Source: an uncultured Eubacterium sp.
GTDB taxonomy: Bacteria; Bacillota; Clostridia; Lachnospirales; Lachnospiraceae
Assembly (NCBI GenBank): GCA_900551945.1
Contig: URYE01000072.1
Coordinates: forward strand, 1 to 14,556
Reading direction: 5' to 3'
Length of the DNA stretch: 14,556 nucleotides
Shown here one piece after another: positions 14,344 to 14,556 of the stretch (within the stretch, counting starts at the first letter, position 1; every line of letters begins with the position of its first letter). Made by a program: the position numbers and the translations under genes. The notes beneath the pieces were generated by a model. That model had not been told where the DNA came from, did no database searches, and was given only the letters and a program-made list of their open reading frames with translations.

Positions 14344-14556
14344 ATGGTAGATAATAATTGTGCATATTGTGTAGAGGGTGAACTTGTAGATAAGTTCGGT
14401 ATCAAGATTTGTGAACTTGAAACATCTAAAGTATATTTATTTAAGGAGCAGAGCCATCCAGGAAGATGTATAGTAGCTCATAAGAAGCATGTAGGTGATA
14501 TGAATGAGCTCACAGCAGAAGAAAGAGCTGCTTATTTTGAAGATGTTGCAAGAGTA
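14344..14556 (+). CDS. HIT family protein, partial (3' end outside window)
   Basis: The first 71 codons of a HIT-superfamily nucleotide-binding protein are present, the family of small homodimeric hydrolases acting on dinucleoside polyphosphates or adenylated substrates. A CAYC pair near the N-terminus, ELETSKVYLFKEQSHPGRCIVAHKKHV (about 25-51) and an NELTAEE turn match clostridial members. The catalytic HxHxH triad lies beyond the window, so activity cannot be judged. I prefer the ATG at 14344, with GAAAGG 4 bases upstream. An in-frame GTG at 14329 would add five residues. It is separated from pnp by a long stem-loop, so it may be its own unit. No frameshift is seen in the part present. Confidence 0.85.
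   Translation, partial: MVDNNCAYCVEGELVDKFGIKICELETSKVYLFKEQSHPGRCIVAHKKHVGDMNELTAEERAAYFEDVARV

Noticed and set aside
13562..14365. Minus-strand reading frame of 267 codons across the end of pnp
   Set aside because: It lies antisense to the conserved PNPase KH and S1 domains, is rich in Asn/Cys/Leu without any family resemblance, and runs across the stem-loop.

Overview
The window is AT-rich DNA from a low-GC Gram-positive bacterium, most likely a Clostridia member of the Lachnospiraceae type. This rests on codon use (AGA, AAG, ATA and CTT are frequent), AGGAGG-like ribosome binding sites, the Firmicutes order rimP-nusA-ylxR-ylxQ-infB-rbfA-nrnA-truB-ribF-rpsO-pnp, and protein sequences close to those I know from that family. 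The genus is not determined.

Layout. Bases 1-53 hold two small hairpins, possibly the right end of an IS200/IS605-type element. An aldose 1-epimerase-family gene follows (148-1047). Facing it on the minus strand is a decayed ABC-2 type permease gene that has lost both ends (1203-2018). Its 5' side stops at a structured block of about 350 bp (about 2018-2370). The block is bounded by two hairpins with a shared core and holds a good promoter and several further RNA stems, but no transposase gene. I read it as a non-autonomous IS605-type element or an omega-RNA-like remnant, now sitting as the 5' leader of the nusA-infB operon.

From 2398 to 11333 runs a dense plus-strand set for translation, transcription and RNA metabolism: rimP, nusA, ylxR (rnpM), ylxQ, infB, rbfA, nrnA, truB, ribF. 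infB carries a striking in-frame array of 15-residue (45-bp) repeats. Transcription is probably punctuated by a terminator-like palindrome after infB, an internal extended -10 promoter before nrnA, and a possible promoter before ribF. rpsO (11489-11755) has its own extended -10 promoter, a hairpin leader of the kind used for S15 autoregulation, and a textbook terminator. A structured 375-bp gap leads to pnp (12131-14215), which ends at a long stem-loop. The window closes inside a HIT-family gene.

How the genes work together: RimP, RbfA and IF2 serve 30S subunit maturation and initiation. NusA controls elongation, pausing and termination of transcription. YlxR and YlxQ are small RNA-binding proteins. 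TruB modifies tRNA. NrnA and PNPase degrade short and long RNA. RibF makes FMN and FAD. S15 is a primary 16S rRNA-binding protein.

The best leads beyond routine annotation are the transposon-like leader of the nusA operon, the recently amplified repeat in IF2, a recurring ribosome-binding-site/hairpin/start arrangement at three genes, and an uncharacterised folded leader before pnp. All structural calls were made by eye without folding or database searches.
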